Positions 1-9,744 are shown, counted from the first letter of the stretch. The stretch is DNA of 64,000 bases from Ketobacter sp963922875 (GCA_963922875.1 CAWUJH010000003.1:186001-250000); one strand, 5' to 3'. Notes: generated by a model not told the origin, from the sequence alone. A program made the numbers and translations.

Positions 1-2
1 GC

Positions 3-236
3 ATTGTAAAAACAGCAGAAACCGTATGCTACGAAATTTTTCGCGAAATATTGCGACAGTTTCGCGCTTATGAAGTGAATGCTTTTCTGGTGATAGCCTC
101 CCAGGCGGTGGTGGACCGACTGCTCGATGAGGAATCTGCCAATGTGGCTGATCTGGAAAACTTCATTAAAAAAACCATACGATTTCAAGTCGAAACACTT
201 TATTCACAGGAAGAATTTGATGTGGTGTTGGTTTAG
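3..236 (+). CDS. rng: Ribonuclease G, C-terminal fragment
   Basis: This is the 3' end of a gene that enters from the left edge; only about 77 C-terminal codons are present and the start lies outside. The reading frame is open from base 3 and holds KTAETVCYEIFREI, typical of the RNase E/G family just after its zinc-link region, and ends in FDVVLV, as RNase G proteins do. RNase G is an endoribonuclease acting in 16S rRNA 5'-end maturation and mRNA decay. The next gene, yhdP, follows after 12 bases, and rng-yhdP is a common gammaproteobacterial gene pair, which supports the call over the longer RNase E. Confidence 0.85.
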   Translation: MVKTAETVCYEIFREILRQFRAYEVNAFLVIASQAVVDRLLDEESANVADLENFIKKTIRFQVETLYSQEEFDVVLV

Positions 237-248
237 GACCTTTTAATC

Positions 249-3200
249 GTGAGTCGACTGCTTAATGCAATCACCAAGTTGGTGCTTGGACTCGCTGTTG
301 CGTTAATTGTGGCTGTGGCTATTTTGGTGGGCATTGCCAGGGCTTTCGTTTTCGAGGCTGAAACTTTTCAAGAAGATCTAGCCAGTTGGATTACACAACA
401 AACCGGGCTGCAGTTTCAGTTCAATAAACTAACGGGCAGTTGGCAAGGACTAGCACCACGACTGCAGTTTTCAGATCTGCTGATTTCGGACAATGAATCA
501 GGAGAGCCTGGTATTTCTGCTCGTCATGTTGATATCGAGTGGTTAATACTATCGACATTGTTCAATGGTGAACCACGGGTGCGACTGACTATTGATGGGG
601 CAAAATTAGCAACCCGCTATAAAAACGGTTACCTGCAACTCTTGGGGTTCAATCAGAGCGCGCCCACTGCAAAAGAAAATGATCGAGATGTCCAGCGCTG
701 GATAGAGATTTTAACCATGCAACCCTGGCTGTCTTTAACGGATAGCCAGATTGAAGTTAAAGGGCTTTATGACCAGGATGTTACTCTCGCACTTGGTCAT
801 GTGCAGTTTGAGTCCAATGAAAAATGGAAGTATGTCGCAGGCGACATAACTGTTTCTGGGCCTGGTGCATTGAGCGCTAGTGTTCGCGGGCGGGTAAAAG
901 GCTCGCTGTTTCAGAAAAACTCTTTAAGTGGTCGGCTCTATGGGAAATTGGATCCAGCAGATTTGGATCCTTGGATATTTCAGGATAATAAGAGGCTGGC
1001 GCAGGCCAAAATCGAATCCTTAAGTGGGGGGGGCGAATTTTGGCTGACTATGAGTGGAGGAAAAATCAATGAGTTGGTGAGTCGATTTGACCTCAACACC
1101 TTCCAGTTATCCACTGAAAATAAAATTAAACCGCCCCAGATTACTCAGTTAAAAGGTGAATTGAACTGGCAGGGTACTTGGGGTGGAGATTGGCGGTTAG
1201 CCGTGGGTGATTTGGTTATGCGCGCACCGGAGTTTGTTTGGCAGCCAAGTGTGGTCAATCTAACGGCTAACCAGCTCACAGGCAATCGAACAAACTATAT
1301 AGCTAATGTGGATGAAATGGATATTACCCCTTGGCTTAACTACTATCTTGGAACACAAGCCAGTGATGGTGAGTGGCATCAGTGGCTAACTAGGTTACGA
1401 CCAGAGGGTAAATTAAAAAACGTTTATATCGATTTCGCGCTGGAAGATCATGCTGTAAAGAATTACCGGTTTTCTCTTGAACTATTTGATTTTCATAATC
1501 GACCTTTTGATTTTATTCCTGGCTTTCATGATCTGGAATTTAAAGTCTTGGGTAACCAGAGTCGAGCTTATTTGGCATTGGAGGAAGATTACTTTGAGTT
1601 GAACTATCCGCGTTTATTTCGAGATCAGCTACTGCTAACAAAATTAAATGCCGGGTTGCGATTTGCCTTAGAAGATGATGGCGTGTATGTGCAATCTAAT
1701 GAAATTCAGGCAGCCACAGAAGATGTCAAAGGGGCCGTTCAGTTTTCGCTATTTATACCAAAAGATAAAACTTACTCGCCATTTTTAAGTTTGCAATCCA
1801 CTTTGCGGCAGGGCAATGGGGCCTTGGCATCCAAGTATCTACCCGCCGGAGTTATTGATGAGAAGACTCTTGGCTGGTTGGATCAAGCCATTCTGGAGGG
1901 TAATTTATTAAGGGGAGATATTCTCGTTTACGGCCCGACACGGAAGCAAGCAGAAGAGCCGCTGCACGTATTGTTGGGATTTACTGCAAGTGATGGAGTC
2001 TTGCGTTTTGATCCTCACTGGAAACAGCCTATAGAGCAAGCCTTGGCTGATGTTTTGGTGGATGATGGAGAGGTGATCGCTCACATAAAAGAAGCGACTT
2101 ATTTTGAACAGAAGCTGGTGACGGGTTCAGTTTATCTGCCTCCATATCAACCGGATCAACCTCATCCGCTTACCATTAAAGCTAAGACCCAAGGTGAATT
2201 AGCCGCTGGTTTTAATGTTTTAAAGGATACGCCGTTACTGGATATTCTAGGTGATTTCATCCTTGATATTGGTGCCGCAGCAGGTGATCTAGGGGTGGAT
2301 TTGACCTTGGAAATCCCCTTGGCTATGCAGGACAAAGAGCGGATTAAAGCAAATGCAGATATTGAGGTACAACAGGCAGGAATAAGCTGGTTGTCACAGA
2401 ACTTGAATTTTAGTGCAGTGAATGGCAGTTTTAACTACGAAACTGAGCACGGCTTTTCTGCCTCAGCTATTCGTGGGAAAACATTAGGTGGAGATTTTGG
2501 TGCTAAAGTTACAACCCAGGCGCAAGCAGAATCCGATACGATAAAAGTTACGGGATTTGGGAAAGCCAAAGTCGCCGCCTTGAAAACCTGGAAGCCATTA
2601 GCTGTACTGGAGCCTGCCAGTGGAACCGTAAATTATGAATTGGGATTGACTTTGCCCTTGGGTGAACGTGCTAAATTCGAGCCCGTGGTTCTAAATCTAG
2701 GTTCAAATCTAATGGGCGTCGTAATGGATGTGCCCAAACCCTTCACTAAAACCGCATCAAGTTCTCTCCCGTTTCATTTAAACATGAAGCTATATGACGA
2801 CTCCCAACTCATCGCGGTTCGCTATGGTAAAGAGCTAAGTTTAGAACTTGATATGGTTCCGACTGGATTGCGAAAAGGTGCCATTCGACTAGGTGGTGGT
2901 GATGTATTGCTACCACTTCGGAATCGACTGACTGTAGCCGGATCTTTATCGTATCTCAATTATGATGAATGGGATTCGTTCTTGCGTTCCAGATCTTTTG
3001 GTTCTGGAAACACGGCGAAAAGTACCGCAGCTAATTCTGATAATGAAAGCGCAACCTCTGAGTGGAAGCAATGGTTGTTACTCCTTGATGACTCTGCTTT
3101 TCGATTGGAACAAGTGGTCTATCGCGGCCAGGAGTGGGGTACTGGGGATTTCTCCATATATCACAAGGATAGACGATGGCGCGTCGGTGTTGAAAATAAA

Positions 3201-4232
3201 CAGGTCAGTGGTGTCGTAGAAATACCTTTTAATCTAATCAATGCTTCAAATTTGCCAGCATACGGCGGCTCATCCGTACCTTTGTCCATTGAATTGCAAC
3301 GATTGCATTTTCCTGGCTCAAAAGAGCCAGATGAGCAATCTCTGGCACAGCAAACACTGTCACCTCGTGACTTGCCTCCGGTGGATGTCCGGATCGAAAA
3401 TTTGATTAACGGCGATACTGTCTTGGGCAGTTGGTTGGTTAAGTTAAGTCCATTGCCCACAGGGATGAGAATTGAATCCATTAATGGCAATATAGGTGAA
3501 AACTGGCTTACAGGAGAAGGGGTCTGGTTGCAGCCCGAACCATCGGCTAGTTCCTCAACCCAGGTGGATTTGGCTATATCAGGTTCAGATATAGGAAAGG
3601 CCATGCAAGCTTTGATGGGGACTCCGCTTCTGAGTAGTGAGAAGACTACTGGATTCGCCAAACTGAGCTGGCCTGGGGCACCTTATGATTTTTCCCTTGA
3701 TAAAATAAATGGATCAATGAATATTGATTTAACAAATGGGAAATTATACGAAGTCAACGCTAATGCCGCTGGAAAAGTTTGGGGGGCGTTAAACTTTGAG
3801 ACATTGTTACGTAGATTGCAGCTTAATTTTGATGATCTTAGTGAGTCAGAAATGGTTTATGATTCTATCGAGAGTGTACTTCGATTACAGGAAAACCAAC
3901 TCTTGGTGGATTCAATGAGGATAGAAATGCCGTCTATCAACATGAACATTGATGGGCTAATGGATTTGACCTCTTCAACATTGAATATGGACTTAGACGT
4001 GACAATTCCCATCACCCGAAACCTTGTGTTACCTGCGGCTGTCATCGGTGGTTTGCCCGCTGCTGCCACGGCCTTTGTGGTGGAAAAATTATTTGGCAGT
4101 CAGTTTGATAAGTTAACGACCTTAAAATACAAGGTGTCGGGTCCGGTACGAGAGCCCACTATTCAGCTCAAGGGTGCTCAGCAACCTAATAGCGACGAAA
4201 GTTCCTCCAGCAAGGTGGATCCTCAGCCATGA
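249..4232 (+). CDS. yhdP: YhdP family AsmA-like envelope protein
   Basis: A 1327-residue protein starting at GTG, with one N-terminal membrane anchor (about residues 9-33) followed by a very long beta-rich region and a C-terminal AsmA-like section that ends in a low-complexity Ser/Asp tail. Length and layout match the YhdP family (DUF3971 plus AsmA-like C-terminus). In E. coli, YhdP is one of the large bridge-like proteins with TamB and YdbH that carry phospholipids from the inner to the outer membrane; that role is inferred here from the family. It sits between rng and a nitrilase-family gene, overlapping the latter by 4 bases (ATGA), so the three are probably co-transcribed. No frame damage is seen. 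Confidence 0.9.
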   Translation: MSRLLNAITKLVLGLAVALIVAVAILVGIARAFVFEAETFQEDLASWITQQTGLQFQFNKLTGSWQGLAPRLQFSDLLISDNESGEPGISARHVDIEWLILSTLFNGEPRVRLTIDGAKLATRYKNGYLQLLGFNQSAPTAKENDRDVQRWIEILTMQPWLSLTDSQIEVKGLYDQDVTLALGHVQFESNEKWKYVAGDITVSGPGALSASVRGRVKGSLFQKNSLSGRLYGKLDPADLDPWIFQDNKRLAQAKIESLSGGGEFWLTMSGGKINELVSRFDLNTFQLSTENKIKPPQITQLKGELNWQGTWGGDWRLAVGDLVMRAPEFVWQPSVVNLTANQLTGNRTNYIANVDEMDITPWLNYYLGTQASDGEWHQWLTRLRPEGKLKNVYIDFALEDHAVKNYRFSLELFDFHNRPFDFIPGFHDLEFKVLGNQSRAYLALEEDYFELNYPRLFRDQLLLTKLNAGLRFALEDDGVYVQSNEIQAATEDVKGAVQFSLFIPKDKTYSPFLSLQSTLRQGNGALASKYLPAGVIDEKTLGWLDQAILEGNLLRGDILVYGPTRKQAEEPLHVLLGFTASDGVLRFDPHWKQPIEQALADVLVDDGEVIAHIKEATYFEQKLVTGSVYLPPYQPDQPHPLTIKAKTQGELAAGFNVLKDTPLLDILGDFILDIGAAAGDLGVDLTLEIPLAMQDKERIKANADIEVQQAGISWLSQNLNFSAVNGSFNYETEHGFSASAIRGKTLGGDFGAKVTTQAQAESDTIKVTGFGKAKVAALKTWKPLAVLEPASGTVNYELGLTLPLGERAKFEPVVLNLGSNLMGVVMDVPKPFTKTASSSLPFHLNMKLYDDSQLIAVRYGKELSLELDMVPTGLRKGAIRLGGGDVLLPLRNRLTVAGSLSYLNYDEWDSFLRSRSFGSGNTAKSTAANSDNESATSEWKQWLLLLDDSAFRLEQVVYRGQEWGTGDFSIYHKDRRWRVGVENKQVSGVVEIPFNLINASNLPAYGGSSVPLSIELQRLHFPGSKEPDEQSLAQQTLSPRDLPPVDVRIENLINGDTVLGSWLVKLSPLPTGMRIESINGNIGENWLTGEGVWLQPEPSASSSTQVDLAISGSDIGKAMQALMGTPLLSSEKTTGFAKLSWPGAPYDFSLDKINGSMNIDLTNGKLYEVNANAAGKVWGALNFETLLRRLQLNFDDLSESEMVYDSIESVLRLQENQLLVDSMRIEMPSINMNIDGLMDLTSSTLNMDLDVTIPITRNLVLPAAVIGGLPAAATAFVVEKLFGSQFDKLTTLKYKVSGPVREPTIQLKGAQQPNSDESSSSKVDPQP

Positions 4233-5074
4233 CGAAACTCATAGCCTGTGCAGTGCAAATGGTTAGCACAGAGGACGTGCAAAATAATTTGATGGTAGCT
4301 GAAAATTTGGTACGGGAGGCTTCCTCCCTGGGTGCTCAGCTAGTGGTTTTGCCAGAGAATTTTGCGGTTTTGGATAGTGATAATTTGTATTCTTGGGGTG
4401 AAAAGCAGCGTAATGAAGGTTTGTTCAGTCACTGGTTGAGCCAATTAAGCAAAACCTTGGGAGTTTGGTTGATTGCTGGATCTGTTCCCATGCGGATCAC
4501 GCCTGAAGGTAACGAGGTGATGGGTAAGCGGGTATTGTCTGCTTCATTGGTTTATGGGCCTGGGGGAGAGGAGCTGGCTCGCTACGACAAGATGCATTTA
4601 TTTGATGTGCAGGTTGCGGATGCCCAGAGTCAATATCACGAGTCAAAAGTCATAGCACCTGGTGATCGGCTGGTGGATGTTGCTTTGCCAATGGCGCGAA
4701 TCGGACTGAGCATCTGTTATGACCTGCGGTTCCCTGTTCTGTATTCACTGCTTGCTGCGCGGGGATGCGAGATATTAACGGTTCCAGCGGCATTTACTTA
4801 CAATACTGGGGAAGCCCACTGGGAGGTATTGCTGAGAGCACGTGCAATCGAGGCCCAAGCTTACATTATTGCACCCAATCAGGGGGGGCAGCACACACCA
4901 AAACGAAGAACGTGGGGGCATAGTATGATCGTGGATCCTTGGGGCAAGGTCTTGGCATGTGTTGAGGAACAAGGCGAGGGATTAGCATTGGCTGAGTTGG
5001 ATTTGACGCGAGTAAAGGATCTGCGCCAGCGAATGCCAATCCAACAGCATGCTCGGTTTCATTCTGGTTTATAA
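4229..5074 (+). CDS. Carbon-nitrogen hydrolase (nitrilase superfamily, Nit/YbeM-like)
   Basis: A 281-residue single-domain hydrolase. The Glu-Lys-Cys triad is visible: E43 in LPENF, K121 in YDKMHLFD and C163 in SICYDLRFP. The GLSICYDLRFP context is typical of the Nit branch, whose characterised members are deaminated glutathione amidases, so that activity is the best guess; another omega-amidase-like substrate is possible. The start overlaps the yhdP stop by 4 bases, implying translational coupling. In many gammaproteobacteria this gene follows yhdP and precedes tldD; here tldD is absent and the gene runs convergently into darP, only 12 bases away. Confidence 0.85.
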   Translation: MTKLIACAVQMVSTEDVQNNLMVAENLVREASSLGAQLVVLPENFAVLDSDNLYSWGEKQRNEGLFSHWLSQLSKTLGVWLIAGSVPMRITPEGNEVMGKRVLSASLVYGPGGEELARYDKMHLFDVQVADAQSQYHESKVIAPGDRLVDVALPMARIGLSICYDLRFPVLYSLLAARGCEILTVPAAFTYNTGEAHWEVLLRARAIEAQAYIIAPNQGGQHTPKRRTWGHSMIVDPWGKVLACVEEQGEGLALAELDLTRVKDLRQRMPIQQHARFHSGL

Positions 5075-5086
5075 GGTTTTCTGCTG

Positions 5087-5578
5087 TTAGTTTTCACGTA
5101 GTTCACGCAAGTAGCGAAACAGCTTACGACTGTGACTGGCGTCTTCCGGATGTTTCTTGGCATTGCGTACCAGTTGCCGCAGTTTCTGGGTGTCAACATT
5201 GGGAAATAGCGCTATAACATCGCCGATTGCATTATTGTCACCGTTTACCAACTGATCCCGCATTTGCTCTAGTTCATGAAACTGGCGGGTGTTGAGGGTT
5301 TTAGCACTTTCAATATCGTTGAGTTTAGCTTCAATAGCATCGGTGTCGATTTCTCGCATCAACTTGCCAATGTATTGCTTGTGCCGACGTAAACCCTCTC
5401 TGCTTTTTATGCGACGCCCTTCTTCAAGCGCTTGGTTGAGGATTTCAGGTATAGGAAAACCTTGCAGCGCCTCAACAGGCATGCTCAGTAATTTTTCACC
5501 GATTTTTTTTAGCCGTTCGGCTTCGCGTTTAACTGACGATTTGCTGATGAAGTCGTCGTCAAAATCTTCTGTTGTCAT
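5087..5578 (-). CDS. darP: Ribosome biogenesis factor DarP (YjgA family)
   Basis: A 163-residue, highly charged helical protein with an acidic N-terminus (TTEDFDDDF) and the conserved PEILNQALEEGRRIKSREGLRRHKQ-type region around residues 43-70. Length and composition match YjgA/DarP (DUF615), which binds the late 50S particle and promotes peptidyl-transferase-centre maturation. It is a single-gene unit on the minus strand, separated from upstream sodB by the sodB terminator, and it converges with the nitrilase-family gene. The function is by family. Confidence 0.9.
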   Translation of the reverse strand: MTTEDFDDDFISKSSVKREAERLKKIGEKLLSMPVEALQGFPIPEILNQALEEGRRIKSREGLRRHKQYIGKLMREIDTDAIEAKLNDIESAKTLNTRQFHELEQMRDQLVNGDNNAIGDVIALFPNVDTQKLRQLVRNAKKHPEDASHSRKLFRYLRELREN

Positions 5579-5615
5579 TGCGAAAAGATTATTACCTTAT
5601 TATTTTGTCGGTGTT

Positions 5616-5646
5616 ATAAAAAAGGGCACCTGCTAATGGTGCCCTT
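5616..5646 (-). terminator. Intrinsic terminator of sodB
   Basis: A perfect 9-bp inverted repeat (AAGGGCACC / GGTGCCCTT, 5622-5630 and 5638-5646) with a 7-base loop, followed on the minus strand by a run of six T residues. It lies 25 bases past the sodB stop and before darP. Confidence 0.85.
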
Positions 5647-5670
5647 GTTTCACGCGTAGTATGAAACTGA

Positions 5671-6255
5671 TTATTTGCTAAAGTTCTCGTTAGCAAAATC
5701 CCAGTTTACTAAACTCCAGAAGCCTTCCAGGTATTTTGGACGGGCGTTACGGAAATCAATGTAGTAGGCATGTTCCCATAAATCCACAGTGATCAGGGGA
5801 ACCACACCCGCTTCAGTGATTGGCGTTCCCGCATTACTAGTGTTCATAATATCCAAGGAGCCATCTGGTTTTTTAACCAGCCAGGTCCAGCTTGAACCAA
5901 AGTTGTTAACCGCCATTTCATTGAATTTAGTTTTGAAATCAGCGAAAGAACCAAAAGCGGCGGTGATGGCGTCGGCGACTGCACCTGTGGGCTCACCACC
6001 ACCATTGGGGCTTAAGCTGTTCCAGTAAAATGTGTGGTTCCAGATTTGGGCCGCATTATTAAAAACACCACCAGAAGCGGTTTTAATAATGTCTTCCAGA
6101 CTCTTACCTTCGTATTCTGAGCCTGGAACCAATCCATTGAGTTTATCAACATATGTTTGATGATGTTTACCATAGTGGTACTCAAGCGTTTCAGCGGAAA
6201 TAGTCGGCGCCAGAGCGTCTTTTGCGTATGGTAATTCAGGCAAAGTAAAAGCCAT
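5671..6255 (-). CDS. sodB: Iron superoxide dismutase
   Basis: A 194-residue cytoplasmic enzyme converting superoxide to hydrogen peroxide and oxygen. The four metal ligands are visible: H27 in EYHYGKHH, H74 in WNHTFYW, D158 and H162 in VDLWEHAYY. The AAQIWNHTFYW segment with Gln at position 70 is the pattern of the Fe-type enzyme rather than the Mn-type. A strong GAGGGG ribosome site precedes the ATG, and a strong terminator follows, so it is a monocistronic unit. It lies downstream of mgtE on the same strand with a gap of about 150 bases that should hold its promoter; I could not identify convincing -35/-10 or Fur sites there. Confidence 0.96.
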   Translation of the reverse strand: MAFTLPELPYAKDALAPTISAETLEYHYGKHHQTYVDKLNGLVPGSEYEGKSLEDIIKTASGGVFNNAAQIWNHTFYWNSLSPNGGGEPTGAVADAITAAFGSFADFKTKFNEMAVNNFGSSWTWLVKKPDGSLDIMNTSNAGTPITEAGVVPLITVDLWEHAYYIDFRNARPKYLEGFWSLVNWDFANENFSK

Positions 6256-6404
6256 TGAGTAATCCCCTCGTTAAGTGAATGGACAATTTCGTCTATTGCT
6301 CTTTAGATGGGTCACTCTAGCAGATTTTTAATAATTTTGTGAGACTGTGAAGCCACAACAAGCCTTGAATTTTCTATCGATTATATAGCTTTTAGCTATT
6401 AGGG

Positions 6405-7763
6405 TCAGGCGTAGTAAAGAGTGGCCAGGCCGAGAAAAGAACAAAAGCCAACCACATCTGTTATTGTGGTTAGAATAACGCCGCCTGACAGGGCTGGGTC
6501 TATACCCAAGCGCTCAAGAAACAGCGGTAATGCAGCGCCAGCAACGGCTGCTACCATCAAATTGATGATCATGGCTGCTCCTAATATGCCTCCCAGCATC
6601 TGATCCGAAAACCAAAAAGCCGCTACCGTTCCCACCACGAGTGACCAGAGAACACCATTGATAAAACCTACAGCCATTTCCTTGGAGAGTAACCAGCGAA
6701 AGTTGGCGAAACCGATGTGCCCTAGAGCCATACCTCGAATTACCAACGTTAAGGATTGATTTCCGGCAATGCCGCCCATGCTGGCAACAATGGGCATCAA
6801 CACGGCTAAAGCCACTACTTTTTCCAGGGTGTCTTCAAATATTCCAATTACGTAGGAAGCAAAAAAAGCCGTTATTAAATTGATTCCCAACCATAATGCC
6901 CGGCGTCTAGTGGTTTTTAAAACCGGAGCGAAGGTGTCCTCATATTCGTCAAGGCCCGCCATACTCATGAAGGAATGATCTGCACCTTCGAGAATTACGT
7001 CTACCACATCGTCAATGGTAATACGACCGAGCAGGATACCATCCGGATCCACTACAGGCGCTGAAACTAAGTCTTGGCGTTCGAATATCTGCGCCACTTC
7101 CTTTGCCGGTGTGTTAGCAGGAATGGGCATGGCGTCGGTTTTCATGGCGTCCCGCACGCTCATTCCCGGATCTTTGGTCAACAACTTTGCCAGTGAGAGC
7201 AAGCCAACGTATTGGCCGGCGCGATTCACTACATGCACACTGTCCGTAGCATCGGGCAAGCTGTCATGGCGGCGCAAATAACGCAGCACTACATCGAGGG
7301 AAATATCGGGTCTTATGGTGATGATATCGATATTCATCAAGCCGCCAGCGGTATCTTCGGGGTAGGACAATACCGTCTCAATACGACTGCGATTTAGGTC
7401 ATCTAAAGATTCCAGAATCCGTTGCATGACATTGCGTGGCAATTCCTGCAAAAGATCGGCGAAGTCATCCGCTTCAAAGCCGTCCATGACGCTCATGATG
7501 TCTTCGGTATTTCTGTGACTTAGGTAATGAGCCGCGATCTCGTCATTAAGGTATTGGAGCACTTCGCCTTCTTGTTCTTTGCTGACCAAGGGCCATAGTA
7601 AATCCCGCTCGCGGCGCGGAGAGGATTCAATGAGTTTGGCTATTTCGGCGGATGACATACCCCGTAGCATGCGTTTGACCTCGTCAAACGTGCCGCTTTC
7701 AATAGCACCAATAAAGGTTTGGAGATGATCCTGTGTCTCCCTGCCGGGTTGGGGTTTTGCCAT
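6405..7763 (-). CDS. mgtE: Magnesium transporter MgtE
   Basis: A 452-residue inner-membrane Mg2+ channel/transporter. Domain order is the family's: a helical N domain (about 1-130), two CBS domains (about 135-255) that sense Mg2+, and a five-helix membrane domain (about 285-452) with the signature MGGIAGNQSLTLVIRG. It is the last gene of the minus-strand series rpoN-hpf-ptsN-rapZ-HPr-mgtE, 82 bases after the HPr gene, a neighbourhood also known in Pseudomonas relatives. It may share that transcript or have its own promoter in the gap. Confidence 0.93.
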   Translation of the reverse strand: MAKPQPGRETQDHLQTFIGAIESGTFDEVKRMLRGMSSAEIAKLIESSPRRERDLLWPLVSKEQEGEVLQYLNDEIAAHYLSHRNTEDIMSVMDGFEADDFADLLQELPRNVMQRILESLDDLNRSRIETVLSYPEDTAGGLMNIDIITIRPDISLDVVLRYLRRHDSLPDATDSVHVVNRAGQYVGLLSLAKLLTKDPGMSVRDAMKTDAMPIPANTPAKEVAQIFERQDLVSAPVVDPDGILLGRITIDDVVDVILEGADHSFMSMAGLDEYEDTFAPVLKTTRRRALWLGINLITAFFASYVIGIFEDTLEKVVALAVLMPIVASMGGIAGNQSLTLVIRGMALGHIGFANFRWLLSKEMAVGFINGVLWSLVVGTVAAFWFSDQMLGGILGAAMIINLMVAAVAGAALPLFLERLGIDPALSGGVILTTITDVVGFCSFLGLATLYYA

Positions 7764-7845
7764 TACTCACTCCAATTTACAGCAAATATCTTTAGTGTTC
7801 CTGGTGCGAAATTTTAGTCTTAGGGAGGGTAATTAGCTAGTGAGG

Positions 7846-8118
7846 TTATTCAGATTCGCCAAACCGGTCATTAATCAGGTTTTCAATCTGCTCTAATGCT
7901 TCATTCGCATCGGAGCCGGTTACCTTTACAGTGACAGAGGTTCCCTGACTGGCGGCCAACATTAAAACTGCCATTATACTTTTGGCATCGGCTTCCTGGC
8001 CGTCGCGGTCTAGAATAACGACGCTTTCGAAGCGTGAAGCGGTAGCGACTAGCTTTGAAGCCGCCCGCGCATGAAGTCCGAGCTTGTTGATGATGGTTAT
8101 AGACTTTATCATCTCCAT
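7846..8118 (-). CDS. ptsO: HPr-like phosphocarrier of the nitrogen PTS (NPr)
   Basis: A 90-residue HPr-family protein. The phosphorylated histidine is H16 in NKLGLHARAA and the conserved serine region is DAKSIMAVLMLAA. Because it lies 6 bases after rapZ and two genes after ptsN, it is most likely NPr, which relays phosphate from the PEP-protein phosphotransferase EI-Ntr to EIIA-Ntr, rather than a sugar-PTS HPr. No EI gene or sugar permease is in the window. Confidence 0.88.
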   Translation of the reverse strand: MEMIKSITIINKLGLHARAASKLVATASRFESVVILDRDGQEADAKSIMAVLMLAASQGTSVTVKVTGSDANEALEQIENLINDRFGESE

Positions 8119-8124
8119 AACAGA

Positions 8125-8976
8125 TTACAGCTCGCGGTGTCTGGTTTGTACGCTACTGACAGTGGCTTTGAAATGCTTAGCGACTTGATCGGTGACGTAT
8201 ACTGAGCGATGCTGGCCGCCAGTACAACCAATGGCAATCGTCGTATAACTGCGGTTGTTGGCCGCAAATGCAGGCAACCATGCTTGCAAAAATACGGTTA
8301 TGTCCTGGATCATTTTATTAACGGTATCATGCCCCGAAAGAAATGACTGAACCTCTTCGTCTAATCCCGTCTGGCCACGCAGAGCCGCCACCCAATGAGG
8401 GTTGGGAAGACAGCGCACATCAAACACCATATCAGCGTCGCTAGGTACGCCATTTTTAAAGCCAAATGACTGAAACAATATCATCATGCTTTCATTTTTT
8501 ACGCCGACCTCAGCGATAATGCGATCTCTTAAGTCATGTAACGTGAGTTGGCTGGTGTCAATAATCAAACTGGCACTGGCGGCGACGGGGGTTAGCATAT
8601 CCCGTTCTCGCTCAATCGCTTCTTTCAGCGTGTTGCTATCGTTGCTGACAGGGTGACGACGTCGTGTTTCACTGAAACGCTTGAATAGTGATTCGTCTTC
8701 AGCGTCCAGATAAATTACTCGAATGTCAAACCCTTCATTGCTCAATTCATTTAGTACATTGGGCAACTTTTCCAGTTGAGCAACCGTATTGCGGGCGTCG
8801 ATACCAATGGCCACTTGATTGATTTTGGGGTCTGTACGTTTGGCCAGTTCACTGATTAATTGCTTGAGTAGGGTCACGGGCAAATTGTCGACGCAGTAAA
8901 AGCCGATGTCTTCTAATACGTGAATTGCTGTGGTTTTCCCAGAACCTGAGCGCCCGCTGATGACCACGAGTTTCAT
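8125..8976 (-). CDS. rapZ: RNase adapter / nucleotide-binding protein RapZ
   Basis: A 283-residue protein with a Walker A loop GRSGSGKT (8-15) and the C-terminal RapZ domain motif GCTGGQHRSVY. In E. coli, RapZ binds the small RNA GlmZ, presents it to RNase E and so controls glucosamine-6-phosphate synthase, linking it to cell wall precursor supply. That role is known for enterics; in other lineages the regulatory target is less certain. The start codon overlaps the ptsN stop by 4 bases, and the gene sits within the standard rpoN-hpf-ptsN-rapZ-ptsO operon. Confidence 0.93.
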   Translation of the reverse strand: MKLVVISGRSGSGKTTAIHVLEDIGFYCVDNLPVTLLKQLISELAKRTDPKINQVAIGIDARNTVAQLEKLPNVLNELSNEGFDIRVIYLDAEDESLFKRFSETRRRHPVSNDSNTLKEAIERERDMLTPVAASASLIIDTSQLTLHDLRDRIIAEVGVKNESMMILFQSFGFKNGVPSDADMVFDVRCLPNPHWVAALRGQTGLDEEVQSFLSGHDTVNKMIQDITVFLQAWLPAFAANNRSYTTIAIGCTGGQHRSVYVTDQVAKHFKATVSSVQTRHREL

Positions 8977-9425
8977 GCTGGTGTCACCAATATATTGAAT
9001 ATTTTTTCGGGACTTTGGGCTTCTCTGAGTTCTTTCCGGTGATCTTCATTATTGAATAGAGCGGCGACTTTGGAAAGCAGCTCCAAATGTTCTGCATGCG
9101 CATCCTCAGGTACCAGCAAGACAAACAACAAGTCTACTGGTTCTCTGTCAATCGCGTCAAAGTCGATGGGGCTATCCAATTTGATAAAGGTTCCAATCGC
9201 ACTGGTGCAGTTTTTCGCACGACAATGGGGGATGGCAATACCCATGCCGAGTCCCGTGCTGCCGAGTTTTTCACGGGAAATCAGGCTGTCAAAAAGCTCG
9301 TTCGCGTTGAGTTCTGGAAACTGCCGGGCTATTAACCCGGCAGCGGTTTCCAGAACTTTCTTTTTACTACCTCCAGAGACTGAATCAAATACGCGATCTG
9401 GAGTTAAGATATCAGCGAGTTCCAT
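8973..9425 (-). CDS. ptsN: PTS IIA-like nitrogen regulatory protein EIIA-Ntr
   Basis: A 150-residue EIIA domain of the fructose/mannitol type. The phosphorylation-site histidine is H67 in GIAIPHCRA. The protein receives phosphate from NPr and regulates partners such as potassium transport and sensor kinases in relatives; it is not part of a sugar permease, since none is encoded nearby. It lies 31 bases after hpf and overlaps rapZ by 4 bases. Confidence 0.94.
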   Translation of the reverse strand: MELADILTPDRVFDSVSGGSKKKVLETAAGLIARQFPELNANELFDSLISREKLGSTGLGMGIAIPHCRAKNCTSAIGTFIKLDSPIDFDAIDREPVDLLFVLLVPEDAHAEHLELLSKVAALFNNEDHRKELREAQSPEKIFNILVTPA

Positions 9426-9456
9426 AGTTTTTTACTTAATCAATTAAAGGTTATGG

Positions 9457-9744
9457 TTACCAGCTTTTCATTTTCTCTTTATGCTTCAATACTTGTCTGT
9501 CGAGTTTGTCGGCCAAAAGATCAATCGCGGCGTACATATCTTCAGACTCAGCGTTTGCGAATAAATCAGCCCCCTTTACATGAATGCGTGCTTCAGCCAT
9601 TTGCCGATTTTTTTCCACAGTTAGTATCGCTTGTATGCTGGTAATATCATCACTATGGCGCTCTAGCTTAAGCATCTTGTCAGATACGTAATCTTTCAGC
9701 GCGTCGGTAACTTCAATATGATGACCGCTTATACTAAGTTGCAT
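9457..9744 (-). CDS. hpf: Ribosome hibernation promoting factor (short type)
   Basis: A 95-residue protein beginning MQLSISGHHIEVT, the usual start of the family, and ending soon after the S30AE domain, so it is the short HPF form that works with RMF rather than the long form. It binds the 30S subunit and helps 70S dimers form in stationary phase. The ATG is preceded by AAGGAG. A consensus TATAAT -10 element lies just upstream, so it can probably be expressed separately from rpoN. Confidence 0.94.
   Translation of the reverse strand: MQLSISGHHIEVTDALKDYVSDKMLKLERHSDDITSIQAILTVEKNRQMAEARIHVKGADLFANAESEDMYAAIDLLADKLDRQVLKHKEKMKSW

Noticed and set aside
3161..3661. A 166-codon minus-strand open frame inside yhdP
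   Set aside because: Antisense to an intact long gene; the translation shows no domain and no start signal.
6386..6401. Small hairpin (TAGCTTTTAGCTA) after mgtE as a terminator
   Set aside because: Five AT-rich base pairs with no T run; too weak to support.
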